Of a DNA stretch of 6,128 nt, positions 5,527 through 6,128 are shown one piece after another. Origin of the DNA: Chitinophaga pinensis. GTDB lineage: Bacteria; Bacteroidota; Bacteroidia; M30B66. The stretch lies in assembly GCA_943330985.1 (NCBI GenBank), contig CALQJV010000085.1, positions 1 through 6,128 of the forward strand, given 5' to 3'. How positions within the stretch are numbered: the first letter of the stretch is position 1; every line of letters begins with the position of its first letter. Both the position numbers and the translations under genes were made by a program. The notes under the pieces are model-generated. The model ran no database searches. It was given only the letters and a program-made list of their open reading frames with translations, and was not told the origin of the DNA.

Positions 5527-5556
5527 ATTAGAGAATATTTATTTCTTGTAGTTCAA

Positions 5557-6128
5557 TTAAATTTCATGTTTAATCTCCGTTCCTTTGGAGCGGAATCTGT
5601 GACTGAATTTCAAGAATGGGCCCTCGATGAAACGGTAACTGAATGCGGACATTACGATGGTAAAGGCTAAGCAAAGAATAATTTGCAAAAGGAAAATCCA
5701 TTTATTGTCGACAGTTGGTTGAATACCCAAAGCTCTGAACGCGAAGAAAACGCACCAGATTACAAAGATGTGCCAGATGTATAAACCATAAGAATATTTC
5801 CCCCAACGTGACAAGACTTTCAACTTTCCGAATTTAAAAAATGATTCATCGGAGTAATGTTGTTCGCCAATGATAAAGGCAAAAATGAATGAAAATAAAG
5901 CAGGCTCAATGGCTTCAACCCAATTCATAATGGGATAAAATTGAACACTGTGGGTTTTATCACGAATAATGACTAAAACCACCGCAGCGATATAGGGAAG
6001 TACAATGGATTTTCGTGGTAATTTTCTAAAGTAATTTCGCACACCTTCATAATAAAACAGCCCATAAGCCAACAATGCCCCCATGGTGATATCGGATAAT
6101 ATACTAAAGGTGTGGAATCGAATTGCAC
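5557..6128 (-). CDS. acyltransferase-3 (OafA/YrhL-type) family membrane protein, C-terminal part
   Basis: The frame is open through the right edge of the window, so the N-terminal part of the gene lies outside. The 189 visible residues begin with an RFHTFSILSDITMGALLAY block, typical of the middle of acyltransferase-3 proteins, which shows that the ATG at 6082-6084 is internal. Four or five hydrophobic segments follow: GALLAYGLFYY, IVLPYIAAVVLVII, PALFSFIFAFIIG, YGLYIWHIFVIWCVFFAF, and IFLLQIILCLAFTIVMSAF. The late family signatures GKYSYGLYIWH and FIEGPFLKF are both present before a basic, Lys/Arg-rich cytoplasmic tail. Such enzymes transfer acetyl or other acyl groups, commonly to surface sugars such as O-antigen or exopolysaccharide; the acceptor here cannot be told. 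The catalytic N-terminal His/Arg region is not in view. It is convergent with mnmE and likely unrelated in function. Confidence 0.88.
   Translation of the reverse strand, partial: AIRFHTFSILSDITMGALLAYGLFYYEGVRNYFRKLPRKSIVLPYIAAVVLVIIRDKTHSVQFYPIMNWVEAIEPALFSFIFAFIIGEQHYSDESFFKFGKLKVLSRWGKYSYGLYIWHIFVIWCVFFAFRALGIQPTVDNKWIFLLQIILCLAFTIVMSAFSYRFIEGPFLKFSHRFRSKGTEIKHEI

Overview
The window is chromosomal DNA of a Bacteroidota bacterium, most likely of the Flavobacteriales or a near relative. The grounds are low GC with A/T-rich spacers, the Bacteroidota-type families DUF3127 and BFN-UVR, promoter-like TAnnTTTG boxes instead of classical sigma70 boxes, and almost no Shine-Dalgarno signal before the starts. 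The genus cannot be set from the sequence.

Left part (1-1237): the last 41 codons of a rightward membrane protein run stop-to-stop into a leftward two-gene unit. That unit is a DUF3127 OB-fold protein with an SSB-like acidic tail, followed 11 bp later by a DUF2461 protein. Neither family has a settled function.

Middle (1238-3910): a 293-bp divergent spacer carries candidate promoters for both sides. It is followed by etfB and etfA, the two subunits of electron transfer flavoprotein, 3 bp apart. After 49 bp comes a bifunctional-nuclease (BFN/DUF151) protein with a C-terminal UVR motif. The starts of etfB and of the BFN gene should be placed downstream of the longest open frames, at 1531 and 3302.

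Spacer 3911-4062: this is the least ordinary stretch. Three short repeat families lie one after another: GATTTGAA units, units of the CTGATGTG type, and six 7-bp AATTCGT-type units. A near-perfect 15-nt palindromic insert splits the third GATTTGAA unit exactly. The last array ends 4 bp before the GTG start of mnmE.

Right part (4063-6128): mnmE, a complete tRNA-modification GTPase with all catalytic motifs, converges on the C-terminal part of an acyltransferase-3 family membrane protein that runs off the window. An A/T-rich hairpin between them could terminate both.

The genes are mainly housekeeping (flavin electron transfer, tRNA U34 modification) plus conserved genes of unknown role. I see no phage, transposase, CRISPR, toxin or defence genes and no RNA gene. 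The best candidates for new biology are the repeat mosaic before mnmE and the SSB-like tail on the DUF3127 protein.
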